From contig NZ_JACERN010000003.1 of assembly GCF_013911085.1 (NCBI RefSeq), forward strand, positions 62,001 to 126,000: a stretch of 64,000 bases of DNA, written 5' to 3'. The position numbers were made by a program, and so were the translations under genes. Shown piece by piece: positions 1-9,773 of the stretch. The notes beneath the pieces were generated by a model. It had not been told where the DNA came from, did not search any database, and saw only the letters and a list, made by a program, of their open reading frames with translations. This DNA is from Aquitalea aquatica. GTDB lineage: Bacteria; Pseudomonadota; Gammaproteobacteria; Burkholderiales; Chromobacteriaceae. Position 1 is the stretch's first letter, and each line of letters starts with the position of its first letter.

Positions 1-28
1 AGGGCCCGGTCGGCAGACCGGGGCACTG
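1..28 (-). terminator. Possible terminator hairpin downstream of bcp
   Basis: A GC-rich inverted repeat CCCGGTC (5-11) / GACCGGG (16-22) with a GGCA loop lies just past the bcp stop. On the minus strand this is where an intrinsic terminator would be. The expected U-run would lie beyond the left edge of the window, so it cannot be verified. Confidence 0.35.
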
Positions 29-31
29 CGT

Positions 32-484
32 TTAGAGAGTGTTTACAAAGGCAAGAACTTCAGCGGCGTGGCCGGGCACTTTGACCTTGCGCCACTCACG
101 AATAATCATGCCGGCAGCATCGATCACGAAGGTGCTGCGCTCGATGCCCCTTACCTGTTTGCCGTACATGTTTTTCATTTTGATGACATCAAACAGGGTG
201 CAAACCGTTTCCTCCGTATCGGATAGCAATTCAAACGGCAGTTCCAGCTTGGTTTTGAAGTTTTCGTGTGACTTCAGGCTGTCGCGGGAAATACCGACAA
301 TGCTGACGCCTGCGGCAGCAAACTGGCTGTGCAGGTCACGAAAATCCATGGTTTCATTGGTGCAGCCAGGGGTGCTGTCCTTGGGATAGAAGTAAATCAC
401 CAGTGGCTTGGGGGCGGCAGACAGGGAAAGCGTGGTGCCGGCGGTGCCGGACAGGGTGAAGTCGGGGCAGGCGATACCTGACAT
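32..484 (-). CDS. bcp: Thioredoxin-dependent peroxiredoxin, Bcp/PrxQ family
   Basis: About 150 residues with the peroxiredoxin fold. It reduces hydroperoxides in the cytoplasm using thioredoxin or a related donor. The peroxidatic cysteine is C41 in the STPGCTNE motif. The resolving cysteine usually found five residues later in Bcp/PrxQ is missing (the sequence runs GCTNETMDF). Another cysteine, C95 (ETVC), is at the position also conserved in E. coli Bcp, so the protein may act as a 1-Cys enzyme or use C95. The ATG at 484 is chosen because AGGAGT precedes it. The open frame extends upstream to 598 but would overlap the smr gene and lacks family similarity. It lies downstream of trxB-smr on the same strand, a sensible pairing with thioredoxin reductase. 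Confidence 0.93.
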   Translation of the reverse strand: MSGIACPDFTLSGTAGTTLSLSAAPKPLVIYFYPKDSTPGCTNETMDFRDLHSQFAAAGVSIVGISRDSLKSHENFKTKLELPFELLSDTEETVCTLFDVIKMKNMYGKQVRGIERSTFVIDAAGMIIREWRKVKVPGHAAEVLAFVNTL

Positions 485-560
485 GCAAGACTCCTGAAGG
501 TGGTGGTTGATGGGAATGCAACCGCCTTGCTTTGAGCTTAGCGGAAATTTCTTACTATTG

Positions 561-1199
561 TCATCCGGATTCTGAGCCGTATTCCTCGTGCTGGCCACGG
601 CGTATCAGTACCAGCAGCGCGCCGTCTCCCCCCATCTCCTCACTGGCCTGACAAAATGCCAGTACCTCCGGGTGATGACTGAGCCAGGAACGCACCAGTT
701 TTTTCAATATTGGCTGGCCGTTGGAACCAAAACCCTTGCCGTGGATGATGCGCAGGCAAGGGCCGCGCCGACGGGCGCGATGCAAGAATAGCGCCAACGC
801 ATCCTGTGCTTGGTAGCGGTCCATGCCGTGCAGGTCCAGCTGACAGGCTACTGGCCAGTGGCCATTGCGCAGGCGCTTCAGCGTCTGGCTGGGCATGCCG
901 CTGCGACAGAACTGCCCTAGCTGCTCAGCCGGTTCGAACAGGCCAACCATATGGCGCAGCATTTCCATTTCGGAGAGTGTGGAGAGCCGGTGTTGGGCGT
1001 GCCGGTGTTTCGGGTGCGGGCTGGGTTTCTTGGGCTGATGAACATGACGCGGCGGGCTTTTCAGCGGAGTGACATCGCTGAACAGCTGTTTGAAGTCGGG
1101 TTCGGGCGGGGGCGGCGGAGGCGATGCGGGCGCGGCAGACGTGTCACGTTGACGCGTCTGCCGGCGGATTTCCTTCAATGTGTCCTTGAAGGCCTTCAA
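561..1199 (-). CDS. Smr-domain protein (putative nuclease)
   Basis: 212 residues. The N-terminal 70 or so residues are basic and proline-rich with a poly-proline stretch near 27-32, probably disordered. The C-terminal half is an Smr domain with the two signature motifs: LDLHG (121-125) and HGKG (153-156). Stand-alone Smr proteins of this layout (the SmrA/SmrB group) are DNA or RNA endonucleases; E. coli SmrB acts on mRNA at collided ribosomes. Which activity applies here is not visible. The start lies only a few bases after the trxB stop, so the two genes are almost certainly co-transcribed. Confidence 0.9.
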   Translation of the reverse strand: MKAFKDTLKEIRRQTRQRDTSAAPASPPPPPPEPDFKQLFSDVTPLKSPPRHVHQPKKPSPHPKHRHAQHRLSTLSEMEMLRHMVGLFEPAEQLGQFCRSGMPSQTLKRLRNGHWPVACQLDLHGMDRYQAQDALALFLHRARRRGPCLRIIHGKGFGSNGQPILKKLVRSWLSHHPEVLAFCQASEEMGGDGALLVLIRRGQHEEYGSESG

Positions 1200-1203
1200 G
1201 ATA

Positions 1204-2172
<969 letters not shown>

Positions 2173-2272
2173 TTAGGTCGTTGGGTTGTCATTTTAGCAG
2201 CTTTGCCATGACAGGATGGCGCAGGCCGTCTAAACTGATCTGGTAGCATTTGTTGACTTGGGAGGTGAGGGC

Positions 2273-2467
2273 ATGGACGGAATAAGTCAAGTAAGCGGAC
2301 AGAATGTTTCATCGGCGACCGAGATTTTCGCCCTGAAAAAATCCCTGCAGGCCAGCGGCCAGTCGGTGTTGTCTCTGGTGCAAGGTGCGAGTGATACCGG
2401 TACCCAGATTACCCAGGCGGCCTCTAATCCGGCCCATCTGGGACAGAGCGTCGACGTCAGGGCCTGA
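2273..2467 (+). CDS. YjfB-family putative motility protein
   Basis: A 64-residue soluble protein starting MDGISQVSG and ending SNPAHLGQSVDVRA. The short length, the Ala/Gln-rich helical body and the terminal NPxHLGxxVD motif match the YjfB family (named as putative motility proteins; function unknown). The ATG at 2273 is preferred over a TTG at 2258 because GGAGGTGA lies immediately upstream. A Rho-independent terminator follows, so it appears monocistronic. The same C-terminal motif occurs on a different small protein at 24103-24300. Confidence 0.8.
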   Translation: MDGISQVSGQNVSSATEIFALKKSLQASGQSVLSLVQGASDTGTQITQAASNPAHLGQSVDVRA

Positions 2468-2483
2468 GTCGGTAGCAGTCAGC

Positions 2484-2506
2484 AGCGGCGCAAGCCGCTT
2501 TTTTTA
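2484..2506 (+). terminator. Intrinsic terminator after the YjfB-like gene
   Basis: Stem AGCGGC (2484-2489) / GCCGCT (2494-2499) with a GCAA tetraloop, followed directly by a run of seven T. Confidence 0.8.
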
Positions 2507-2556
2507 CGCCTGTAAGAAGTGTGCTGCGAGTACGACCAATCAGCAGGAGGTGCCAT

Positions 2557-3201
2557 ATGCATCGCAAAAATGGAGTTGTCCTGTTGCTTCTGCTCGACTT
2601 GGTCATGCCGGCCGCTGCTGCGGAAAAGCCGCCGCTAGCGGGTTGGGCCAGCTATCAGGCCGGCGATTATGCTGCGGCCTTTCTCATGTTCAAAGCCGGA
2701 GCCGAGCGTGGCGACCGCGTGGCGCAATATGATCTGGCCATGCTGTACTGGCGGGGCGAGGGTGTGTCACGTGACCGGACGCTGGCCCTGAAATGGCTGC
2801 AGCAGGCTGCGGCCGCGCAGTTGTCATCCGCACAGTATGTCCTGGCACAGGTTTATGAGAGCGGCGATGGTCTGCCGCGTGACATGCCGCAGGCGACGCG
2901 TCTGTTTGAGGCCGCTGCCAGGCAGGGGCATCGCGATGCACAGGTTAGTGTGGCCACCCAGTATTACCTGGGGCGTGGTGCCCGGCAGGATTATGCCAGC
3001 GCGGCACACTGGTATCAGGCGGCGGCCGAGCAGGGTGATGTGGGAGCGCAATATCTGCTGGCCAGCCAGTATGAGCATGGGCTGGGTGTGCAGGAGAACT
3101 GGCGTGAGGCAATGCGCTGGTATAAGCGTGCCGGCGCGCAGGGGGATCGCGCAGCCCAGCTGAAAGCCAAGGCATTGGCAGATGGGCATGTCGGACAATA
3201 A
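2557..3201 (+). CDS. Sel1-repeat (SLR/TPR-like) periplasmic protein
   Basis: 214 residues. The N-terminal signal peptide is MHRKNGVVLLLLLDLVMPAA, cleaved near AAA-EK, so the protein is probably periplasmic. The rest is built from about four 36-residue Sel1 repeats (A-x-Y-x-L-A-x-x-Y-x-x-G-x-G-V-x-x-D ... A-x-x-W-x-x-x-A-A), for example AQYDLAMLYWRGEGVSRD and AQYLLASQYEHGLGVQEN. Such repeats act as protein-interaction scaffolds; no enzymatic domain is visible. The ATG at 2557 is chosen because AGGAGG sits at 2545-2550. The frame upstream lacks a good start. Confidence 0.88.
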   Translation: MHRKNGVVLLLLLDLVMPAAAAEKPPLAGWASYQAGDYAAAFLMFKAGAERGDRVAQYDLAMLYWRGEGVSRDRTLALKWLQQAAAAQLSSAQYVLAQVYESGDGLPRDMPQATRLFEAAARQGHRDAQVSVATQYYLGRGARQDYASAAHWYQAAAEQGDVGAQYLLASQYEHGLGVQENWREAMRWYKRAGAQGDRAAQLKAKALADGHVGQ

Positions 3202-3214
3202 CAGAAGTGCAAAA

Positions 3215-3256
3215 ACAAAATAGCAGCGCGGGATGGCTCGCACTGCTATTTTTTGA
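3215..3256. terminator. Bidirectional terminator between convergent genes
   Basis: AAAATAGCAG (3217-3226) pairs with CTGCTATTTT (3243-3252). A-rich and T-rich flanks on both sides let it serve both the Sel1 gene (plus) and the Ser/Thr-rich gene (minus). Confidence 0.8.
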
Positions 3257-3264
3257 TGCTGAAC

Positions 3265-3852
3265 TCAGGCGCTTTCGCTGATGCGGCGGCTGCTGGCTTG
3301 GGTGGATGACTCCAGCAGGGACTGGTTGTTCTGGTACTGCGCCACGGCGATCTGGCCGCTGCTCTTCTGATTTTCCAGTGTGGTCTGTGCCTGATTCTGT
3401 GGCGTGGTGGCCGAGGTGCTGGCGGTGCTTTGTGTGCTGGCTGGTTTGTCCGTGCCACTGGCATTGCTATTGGCAGCCGCCGCTGTGCGCGCACTGCGAT
3501 TCAGGGCAGTGCTGGTGCTGTCATTATTGCTGCGGGTATCGCTACTAGCCTGGCTGGCATTCACCGTAGCGGTGCTGCTGGTACTGGCGCTTTGACTGGC
3601 GGCCAATTGCCGGCCTAGCTCCTGTTCGACTTGCAGACGGTTCTGACTTTGTTGCGAGCGGCTGTTGCTGCTTGGGGCTGGCTGGCTGGCTGCTTGAGCC
3701 TGTAGCTGCTCGGTATTGCCTTGCGTGCGGGTGGACTGCGCCGTACTGGTGGTTTCTGCGCTGCTGCTGGCGGCGCGGGAGTTGCGGCCCTGTTGTAGCA
3801 GGCTGGCTGCCGTGCTGGCGCTACTGCTTTGCAGACGATGGATGCTGTCCAT
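3265..3852 (-). CDS. Low-complexity Ser/Thr/Gln/Ala-rich protein of unknown function
   Basis: 195 residues dominated by S, T, A, Q and N with almost no hydrophobic clusters. No signal peptide, membrane segment or recognisable domain. It is probably intrinsically disordered. The ATG at 3852 is preceded by AGGAG and the gene ends at a clear terminator, which supports real expression despite the biased composition. Two other Ser-rich proteins in this window (17800-18531, 61446-62108) share the general style but no obvious alignment. Not recognised. Confidence 0.7.
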   Translation of the reverse strand: MDSIHRLQSSSASTAASLLQQGRNSRAASSSAETTSTAQSTRTQGNTEQLQAQAASQPAPSSNSRSQQSQNRLQVEQELGRQLAASQSASTSSTATVNASQASSDTRSNNDSTSTALNRSARTAAAANSNASGTDKPASTQSTASTSATTPQNQAQTTLENQKSSGQIAVAQYQNNQSLLESSTQASSRRISESA

Positions 3853-3951
3853 GATCGCAACTCCTGAGGTTTGATGCTAACCCTGTGATTTTAGAACACT
3901 TTGCCCCTGGTTTGCTGGAAAAGTGTAGCGGTGGTCGCGTCCGGTGTGGGT

Positions 3952-4542
3952 TTACTTCAACAAAACCAGTGCCAGCATGCGTTCGGCCAGTTCATCGACA
4001 CTCAACTCACCTTCAGATTTATACCATTGTACGGACCAGTGCAGGCTGCCCAGCAAGGTGCGGCGCAGCAGGCGCGTGTCTTGCTTGACCAGTCCGGCGG
4101 CGGCAGCTTCGTCCAATACTTCCTGCCACAGCGCTTCGTAGCGATCACGCAGCACGATCAGGCCGGGTTTGGCAGCGGCGGAGACGCTGCGCCATTCGTA
4201 CAGCATGACTTCCAGCGCGGCCTGGTTGTCGCCCAGCAGCGAGCTGAGGTGGACGTGAAATAGTGCGGATAGCTTGTCGCGCGGGTTGCGCGCGCGGGCG
4301 ATGGTTGCGCCCAGTTGCTCGGTGGTGGCGCTGATGCCCAGGGCCATCACGGCGACCAGAATTTCTTCCTTGGTGCGGAAGTGATAGAACAAGCTGCCGG
4401 ATTGCAGGCCAACGGCATTACCGAGGTCGCGCACGGTGGTGCGTTCGTAGCCTTGGTCGCGAAACAGTTTGGCAGCAGCGCGCACCAGTTCCATGCGGCG
4501 GCTGTTTTCTTCGGGCTGATTGTTTTTGTCTTGTACGCTCAT
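3952..4542 (-). CDS. TetR/AcrR-family transcriptional regulator
   Basis: 196 residues. The N-terminal helix-turn-helix (about 17-63) has the typical TetR pattern: LVRAAAKLFRDQGYERTTV then VGLQSGSLFYHFRTKEEIL. The C-terminal half is the helical ligand-binding and dimerisation domain (LHWSVQWYK region). It starts 8 bases after waaF and is likely co-transcribed with it. TetR proteins with this N-terminus often control fatty-acid or envelope genes, but no operator or target is visible here. Confidence 0.92.
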   Translation of the reverse strand: MSVQDKNNQPEENSRRMELVRAAAKLFRDQGYERTTVRDLGNAVGLQSGSLFYHFRTKEEILVAVMALGISATTEQLGATIARARNPRDKLSALFHVHLSSLLGDNQAALEVMLYEWRSVSAAAKPGLIVLRDRYEALWQEVLDEAAAAGLVKQDTRLLRRTLLGSLHWSVQWYKSEGELSVDELAERMLALVLLK

Positions 4543-4550
4543 GGTCCAGC

Positions 4551-5603
4551 CTATGTGCTGCGGGTCAGTTGAATGGAAATATTGCCCAGTTCAGGCAGAA
4601 AGCGCTGCGCGGCTTGCCAGGCGAGGTCTGGTTCCAGCTGCTCCAAGCAGTTGGTGTGTTGGTAAGGGCAGTTGCGTTCGAAGCAGGGGCTGCAGTCCAG
4701 ATTGAGACTGACCACGGCGGCCTGTTCGGATAGCGGCGGGGTGAAGTCAGGGCTGGATGAGCCGTACAGCGCAACCAGCGGCTTGCCCAGTGCGGCTGCG
4801 ACGTGCATCAGGCCGGAGTCGTTGCACACGGCCAGCCGGGCCAGTCCCATCAGGTCGATGGCTTCTTCCAGTCCGGTGCTGCCGCATAGATTGATGGCCT
4901 TGCCTGCTGCCAATTGGGCAATCTGCTCACCGATTTCCTTATCCTTGCCCGAGCCGAACAGCCAGACAGCAAAGCCAGCGGCATCAAAGCGTTTGGCCAG
5001 TTCGGCAAAGTGGCGTGCCGGCCAGCGCTTGGCTGGGCCGTACTCTGCACCGGGGCAGAAGGCGACCACTGGGCGGCTGGTGTCCAGTTGCAGACGGCTG
5101 GCAGTCTGTTGCCGGCTTTGGGCATTGGTCACCAGTGCCGGGTGGGCGATGGGGCGTGGCAGCGGTTTGTTGCGGTCTTCGGCCAGCGCGCAGAAGCGCT
5201 CCACCATCATCGGCAATTCCTGCTCGTCCAGTTCGCGACTGTCGTTGAGAATCCAGTAGCGTGACTCACCGATGAAACCGGTACGCAATGGAATGCCGGC
5301 AAACAGCGGAATCAGCGCTGATTTCAACGAATTAGGCAGGATGATGGCCTGATCGAAGCCTTCGGCTTTCAGCTGGCGTGCGGTCTGCCAGCGCTCGCGC
5401 AAGCGCAGGGCTCCGTGGCCGAACGGATTGAGATGCGCTTTGGCGACTTCCGGCATGCGCTCCAGCAAGGGCAGGGTCCAGGCTGGGGCAAATGCGTGCA
5501 GCTCCAGGCCGGGATGGCGTTCGTGCAGGCGCTGATACAGCGGCTGGGCCATGACGCTGTCGCCCACCCAGGAGGGGCCAATGACCAGTATCTTTTTCTT
5601 CAT
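4551..5603 (-). CDS. waaF: ADP-heptose:LPS heptosyltransferase II
   Basis: 350 residues, GT9 family. It adds the second L-glycero-D-manno-heptose to the LPS inner core on the cytoplasmic face of the inner membrane. Diagnostic features are the N-terminal ILVIGPSWVGDSVMAQPLY, a central FCPGAEYGPAKRWP, the NDSGLMHVAAALGKPLVALYGSSSPDFTPP sugar-nucleotide region and the Cys-rich CSPCFERNCPYQHTNCL near the C-terminus, all typical of WaaF. The ATG at 5603 is chosen because MKKKILVIGP is the family N-terminus; a TTG six codons upstream is possible. A terminator separates it from the upstream CHCC gene. Confidence 0.95.
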   Translation of the reverse strand: MKKKILVIGPSWVGDSVMAQPLYQRLHERHPGLELHAFAPAWTLPLLERMPEVAKAHLNPFGHGALRLRERWQTARQLKAEGFDQAIILPNSLKSALIPLFAGIPLRTGFIGESRYWILNDSRELDEQELPMMVERFCALAEDRNKPLPRPIAHPALVTNAQSRQQTASRLQLDTSRPVVAFCPGAEYGPAKRWPARHFAELAKRFDAAGFAVWLFGSGKDKEIGEQIAQLAAGKAINLCGSTGLEEAIDLMGLARLAVCNDSGLMHVAAALGKPLVALYGSSSPDFTPPLSEQAAVVSLNLDCSPCFERNCPYQHTNCLEQLEPDLAWQAAQRFLPELGNISIQLTRST

Positions 5604-5677
5604 GAAGTTTTCCGCTTCCAAATCAGCGCCATCCTGCAGGATGGGGCAGGGTGGCCCTGATTTGGTGGCCGATCAAG

Positions 5678-5706
5678 CGAAAAAGGTGCGGGGGCCCGCA
5701 CCTTTC
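5678..5706 (-). terminator. Intrinsic terminator after the CHCC zinc-finger gene
   Basis: AAAGGTGCGGG (5682-5692) pairs with CCCGCACCTTT (5695-5705). On the minus strand the stem is followed by a short T-run, so it should end the ilvE/zinc-finger transcript. Confidence 0.75.
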
Positions 5707-5728
5707 GCTTGCTGACAGCTGCCGGGGC

Positions 5729-5929
5729 TCAGTGATGATGACCCACCGGGCCGGTCAGCTTGTACTGGGTGCCACAGTAAGGACAGAGCGCTTCGCCAGT
5801 CTTGTGCACGGGCAGGAATACGCGCGGATGTGAGTTCCAGGAGACCATGTCCGGCATTGGGCAATGCAGGGGCAGGTCCTTTGCGGTGACTTCGATGAGG
5901 CGTTGGGTATTTTCTTTCAGTTCAGCCAT
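5729..5929 (-). CDS. CHCC-type zinc-finger protein (NDUFS6-like fold)
   Basis: 66 residues. It carries the zf-CHCC pattern C23 ... H34 ... CPYC, with the C-x2-C pair in EALCPYCGTQYKL. The family resembles the Zn-binding C-terminal domain of the complex I subunit NDUFS6, but bacterial members have no proven role. It sits 50 bases downstream of ilvE on the same strand, with a GC-rich inverted repeat (about 5943-5960) in the gap, and is followed by a terminator. Very common in betaproteobacteria as an ilvE-linked small gene. Confidence 0.9.
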   Translation of the reverse strand: MAELKENTQRLIEVTAKDLPLHCPMPDMVSWNSHPRVFLPVHKTGEALCPYCGTQYKLTGPVGHHH

Positions 5930-5979
5930 GGTCTTTCCTTGTCGGGCCGGCCGCGCCGGCCCTTGCTGCTGGGGTGTGT

Positions 5980-6921
5980 TTACTTGACGTAGGTCAGCCA
6001 GTGTTCGTGTTCGGCGTCGAGGCCTTTCACGATATTGAAGTACTTCTGCTGGATGGCGGCGGTGATCGGGCCACGGCTGCCTTCGCCGATGGCGCGGCGG
6101 TCCAGTTCGCGAATCGGGGTGACTTCGGCAGCGGTGCCGGTGAAGAAGGCTTCGTCCGCGCTATACACTTCGTCGCGGGTGATGCGCTTTTCAATGATTT
6201 CCAAGCCCTGTTCCTGCGCGATCTGCACCACGGTATCGCGGGTAATGCCTTCCAGGGCGGAGGTGAGGTCCGGGGTGTACAGCTTGCCCTTGCGCACGAT
6301 GAAGATGTTTTCACCCGAGCCTTCGGCTACGAAACCGTCCACATCCAGCAGCAGGGCTTCGTCGTAGCCGTCTGCCGTGGCCTCGTTATTGGCGAGGATG
6401 GAGTTCATGTAGTTGCCGTTGGCCTTGGCCTTGCACATGGTGATGTTGACGTGGTGGCGGGTAAAGGACGAAGTCTTGACGCGAATGCCCTTTTCCAGGC
6501 CTTCTTCGCCCAGGTAAGCACCCCACGGCCAGGCTGCTACGATGATGCGCACGTCGTCTTTTTTCGGGGCCACGCCCAGCTTGCCCGAACCATAGAAGGC
6601 CATGGGACGGAAGTAGCAGGATTGCAGCTTGTTGGCTTTCACCACGTCCAGATGAGCCTGGTTGATGTCGTCCTTGCTGAAAGGCAGGTCCATGCCGAGG
6701 ATCTTGGCGGAGCGGAACAGACGGTCGGTGTGATCCTGCAGACGGAAAATCGCCGGGCCTTTGGGAGTTTCATAGGCACGTACGCCTTCGAATACGCCCA
6801 TGCCGTAGTGGAGGGTGTGGGTCAGCACATGGGTGGTGGCATCGCGCCAGTCAACCAGTTTGCCGTCATACCAGATGAATCCGTCACGATCTGCCATCGA
6901 CATCTTGGAGCTCTCCGTCAT
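5980..6921 (-). CDS. ilvE: Branched-chain amino-acid aminotransferase
   Basis: 313 residues, fold-type IV PLP enzyme. It transfers the amino group between glutamate and the 2-oxo acids of Val, Leu and Ile. The Schiff-base lysine is K166 in the KANGNYMNS motif, followed by the family signature around [16 protein letters not shown]. The N-terminal [13 protein letters not shown] and [18 protein letters not shown] stretches are typical of IlvE. The ATG at 6921 is retained; an alternative ATG six codons on is possible. First gene of a unit with the CHCC protein. Confidence 0.96.
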   Translation of the reverse strand: MTESSKMSMADRDGFIWYDGKLVDWRDATTHVLTHTLHYGMGVFEGVRAYETPKGPAIFRLQDHTDRLFRSAKILGMDLPFSKDDINQAHLDVVKANKLQSCYFRPMAFYGSGKLGVAPKKDDVRIIVAAWPWGAYLGEEGLEKGIRVKTSSFTRHHVNITMCKAKANGNYMNSILANNEATADGYDEALLLDVDGFVAEGSGENIFIVRKGKLYTPDLTSALEGITRDTVVQIAQEQGLEIIEKRITRDEVYSADEAFFTGTAAEVTPIRELDRRAIGEGSRGPITAAIQQKYFNIVKGLDAEHEHWLTYVK

Positions 6922-6990
6922 TGTGTTTTGTATCCTGCCGATTATACCGTCAGCCGCCGTCTTGTGAACCGTCCGCTGCGAAAAACGCCA

Positions 6991-9672
6991 TCAGCCCAGG
7001 CTGTCCGGTCCGAAAACCTGCAGCCATAGTTGCTGTGCCTGCTGGTAGTGGGCGCGCAGCCGGTCGCTGACTTCCACCTTGCCGCTTTCATTGAGCCGGG
7101 CGGCATGCTGTAGCTTGCGGTAGTCGCGGTAGGCGGCACGGACTTGTTCGGCCAGTTGGTGGCTGATCAGCCCTGCCTCGGCGGCAACCGCCAGCAGCGC
7201 GATATTACCGGTATTGCGGGTGAAGTCGGGCAACTGGCCGGCGTGGGCCAGAATCAGGTATTGCACGATGAATTCCACATCGATGATGCCGCCACGGGCG
7301 TGTTTGACGTCGTATTCCTGTGCCGGATGGCTTTCCAGCATGCGCTGGCGCATGGTCAGCACTTCGCTGCGCAGGGTGCCTGGATCGCGCTGCTGGGTTA
7401 GCACGTCGTGGCGGATGGCTTCGAATCCTTCGCCGATATCGGCTGCGCCGGCGACATAGCGGGCGCGGGTCAGTGCCTGGTGCTCCCATACCCAGGCCTG
7501 TTTTTCCTGATAGCTGCGAAAGGCTTGCAGCGAGCTGACCAACAGGCCGCTGGCGCCGTTGGGGCGCAGGCGCAGGTCGATGTCGTACAAGATGCCGGCG
7601 CTGGTGGCGCTGGTCAGCCAGGTGGACATTTTGCGTGCCAGGCGCGAGTACAAGTCGGTGGCATCCGGGTGATCGTCGTCATACAAGAAGATGATGTCCA
7701 GGTCCGAGGCGTAGCCCAGCTCTTTGCCGCCCAGCTTGCCGTAGCCGATGATGGCGAAACGCGGGGTATCGGTGTGGCGGCTGGGGATGTCCAGCCAGGC
7801 ATGGCGCAGGGTGGCGTCCAGCACGGTGTCGGCCAGCAGGGAGAGCTGGTCGGACAGGGCCTCTACCGTCCACATGCCGGCGATGTCCTGTGCGACCAAG
7901 CGGAAGGCCTGGGCGTGCTGGAAGTGGCGCAGGGTGTCCATCTTGGCTTCTACATCGCCCTCGCATTGTTGCATCTGTTCTTGCAACTGGCTGGCCAGTG
8001 CCGGCCAGTCCGGTGTGGCGTATAGCACGCGGGCATCCAGCAGTTCATCCAGCAGGATGGGGTGGCGGGTCAGATAGTTGGACACCCAGGCACTGGCCGA
8101 GCACAGGGTGGCCAGCCGTTGCAGGGTCTGCGGGTATTCGGTTAGCAGCGCCAGGTAGGAAGCGCGGCGGCTGATGGCTTCCATCAGGTTGATGATGCGC
8201 GACAGGGTGGCCGCCGGGTTGGGGAAGTGGGTGGAGACTTCGATCAAGGGCGGGATCAGCGCGTCGAATTTCTTGCGGCCGGCCAGCGGAATCTGCTGAT
8301 AGCGCTGGCTCTGCGCCAAGGCGCGCAGCTGTCCGGTGACGCCACTCACGTCATCAAAGCCCAGGCCGGAGAGTTGTTCGCTTGGGTCCTGTTCGCAGAT
8401 GTCGCGCCACAAGCAGGATAGGGGGTGGTCCGGCGCGGTCTCGGTTGGCAGGATGAATACTTGTTCGAAGTGGCGGGCGACCTTGCGCCGCTCGCTATTG
8501 AGGGCGTCGAGGAAGTCCTGCCAGCCGGCAAAACCCATGCTGCTGGCGATCTTGCCCTGGTTTTCCTCGCTGGTGGGCAGGGTTTGGGTTTGCTGGTCGT
8601 CCAGGTATTGCAGGCGATGTTCCAGATTGCGCAGGAAGGCATAGGCTTCCTGTAGTTCCTGCACAGCGGCAGGTTCCAGCAGGCGCAGCTCTGCCAGCCG
8701 TTCCAGCGTGGCACGCGTGCTGCGCAATTGCAGGCTTTTGTCGCGGCCGCCGCGAATCAGCTGGAAGACCTGGGCGATGAATTCCACTTCACGAATGCCG
8801 CCTGGCCCCAGCTTGATATTGTCCACCATGTCGCGCCGCGCCACTTCGCGGCGGATTTGTGCATGCAGCTCACGCATGGCGCCATAGGCGTTGTAATCGA
8901 GATATTTGCGATAGACGAAGGGGCGCACCATGTCGGCCAGCCCGGAAATATCGCCGGTGAGTGCCTTGGCCTTGATCCAGGCGTAGCGTTCCCATTCGCG
9001 GCCCTGGGTCAGCAGGTAGTTTTCCAGCGCGGCAAAACTCATCACCAGCGGGCCGGAGTCGCCGTAGGGACGCAGCCGCATGTCGACGCGGAATACCTGG
9101 CCATCCACTGTCACGTCGTTGATCAGGCTGATGATGCGTTTGCCGACCTGGCTGAAATACTCGTGATTGCTGATCTTGCGCGGACCACTGGTTTCGCCGC
9201 CTTCGGGGTAGATGAAGATCAGGTCGATATCGGAGGAAACATTCAGTTCACCGCCGCCCAGCTTGCCCATGCCGATCACGATCAATTGCTGCACTTCTCC
9301 GCTGTCTTCGCCGATAGGCTGGCCGTATTGCGGCAGCGAGCGGCAGGCGCAGGCCAGTGCCTGCTGTACGGCAAATTCGGCTAACAAGCTGATGGTGCTG
9401 ACTACCTCGTCCAGATCGGCCAGCCCGTTGTAGTCACGGCAGATCAGGCGCGCCATCACCGCCTGGCGTAAGCTGCGCAGGGGCGGGGTCATGGCCTCTG
9501 GCGTGTCAAATGCATCCCAATCGGCAAAGTCAGCCATTTCGGCACTGTCAAATGGCTGTGCCAGCCTGTCGCGCAGCAGGATTTGCTGTTCCGCTCGCGC
9601 GCCCAGCAAACGGTCCAGATAAAGTGAAAAGGCACGGCTCTGGGCAATGGCATGATCCGGGTTTGCTGGCAT
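6991..9672 (-). CDS. glnE: Bifunctional glutamine synthetase adenylyltransferase/adenylyl-removing enzyme
   Basis: About 893 residues. Two nucleotidyltransferase domains are visible. The N-terminal adenylyl-removase domain has VIGMGKLGGGELNVSSDIDL near residue 130, and the C-terminal adenylyltransferase domain has IIGYGKLGGKELGYASDLDI near 640. A regulatory helical region lies between them. It switches glutamine synthetase activity in response to PII and glutamine. The ATG at 9672 (MPANPDHAIAQ) is chosen; a GTG at 9705 in the same frame would add 11 residues and neither has a strong ribosome-binding site. Divergent from yhdP. Confidence 0.95.
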   Translation of the reverse strand: MPANPDHAIAQSRAFSLYLDRLLGARAEQQILLRDRLAQPFDSAEMADFADWDAFDTPEAMTPPLRSLRQAVMARLICRDYNGLADLDEVVSTISLLAEFAVQQALACACRSLPQYGQPIGEDSGEVQQLIVIGMGKLGGGELNVSSDIDLIFIYPEGGETSGPRKISNHEYFSQVGKRIISLINDVTVDGQVFRVDMRLRPYGDSGPLVMSFAALENYLLTQGREWERYAWIKAKALTGDISGLADMVRPFVYRKYLDYNAYGAMRELHAQIRREVARRDMVDNIKLGPGGIREVEFIAQVFQLIRGGRDKSLQLRSTRATLERLAELRLLEPAAVQELQEAYAFLRNLEHRLQYLDDQQTQTLPTSEENQGKIASSMGFAGWQDFLDALNSERRKVARHFEQVFILPTETAPDHPLSCLWRDICEQDPSEQLSGLGFDDVSGVTGQLRALAQSQRYQQIPLAGRKKFDALIPPLIEVSTHFPNPAATLSRIINLMEAISRRASYLALLTEYPQTLQRLATLCSASAWVSNYLTRHPILLDELLDARVLYATPDWPALASQLQEQMQQCEGDVEAKMDTLRHFQHAQAFRLVAQDIAGMWTVEALSDQLSLLADTVLDATLRHAWLDIPSRHTDTPRFAIIGYGKLGGKELGYASDLDIIFLYDDDHPDATDLYSRLARKMSTWLTSATSAGILYDIDLRLRPNGASGLLVSSLQAFRSYQEKQAWVWEHQALTRARYVAGAADIGEGFEAIRHDVLTQQRDPGTLRSEVLTMRQRMLESHPAQEYDVKHARGGIIDVEFIVQYLILAHAGQLPDFTRNTGNIALLAVAAEAGLISHQLAEQVRAAYRDYRKLQHAARLNESGKVEVSDRLRAHYQQAQQLWLQVFGPDSLG

Positions 9673-9773
9673 AATGGCGAAGCGCTCGTTTGGGTCCTGT
9701 AACACTTCATTGTATCGGTTTAGCTCATTTGGAAAAGCCCCCGCATCTGTTAGCCAGAGTCCACGTCATCAGT

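Noticed and set aside
5974-7029. 351-codon frame opposite ilvE
   Set aside because: Antisense shadow of ilvE with no family match.
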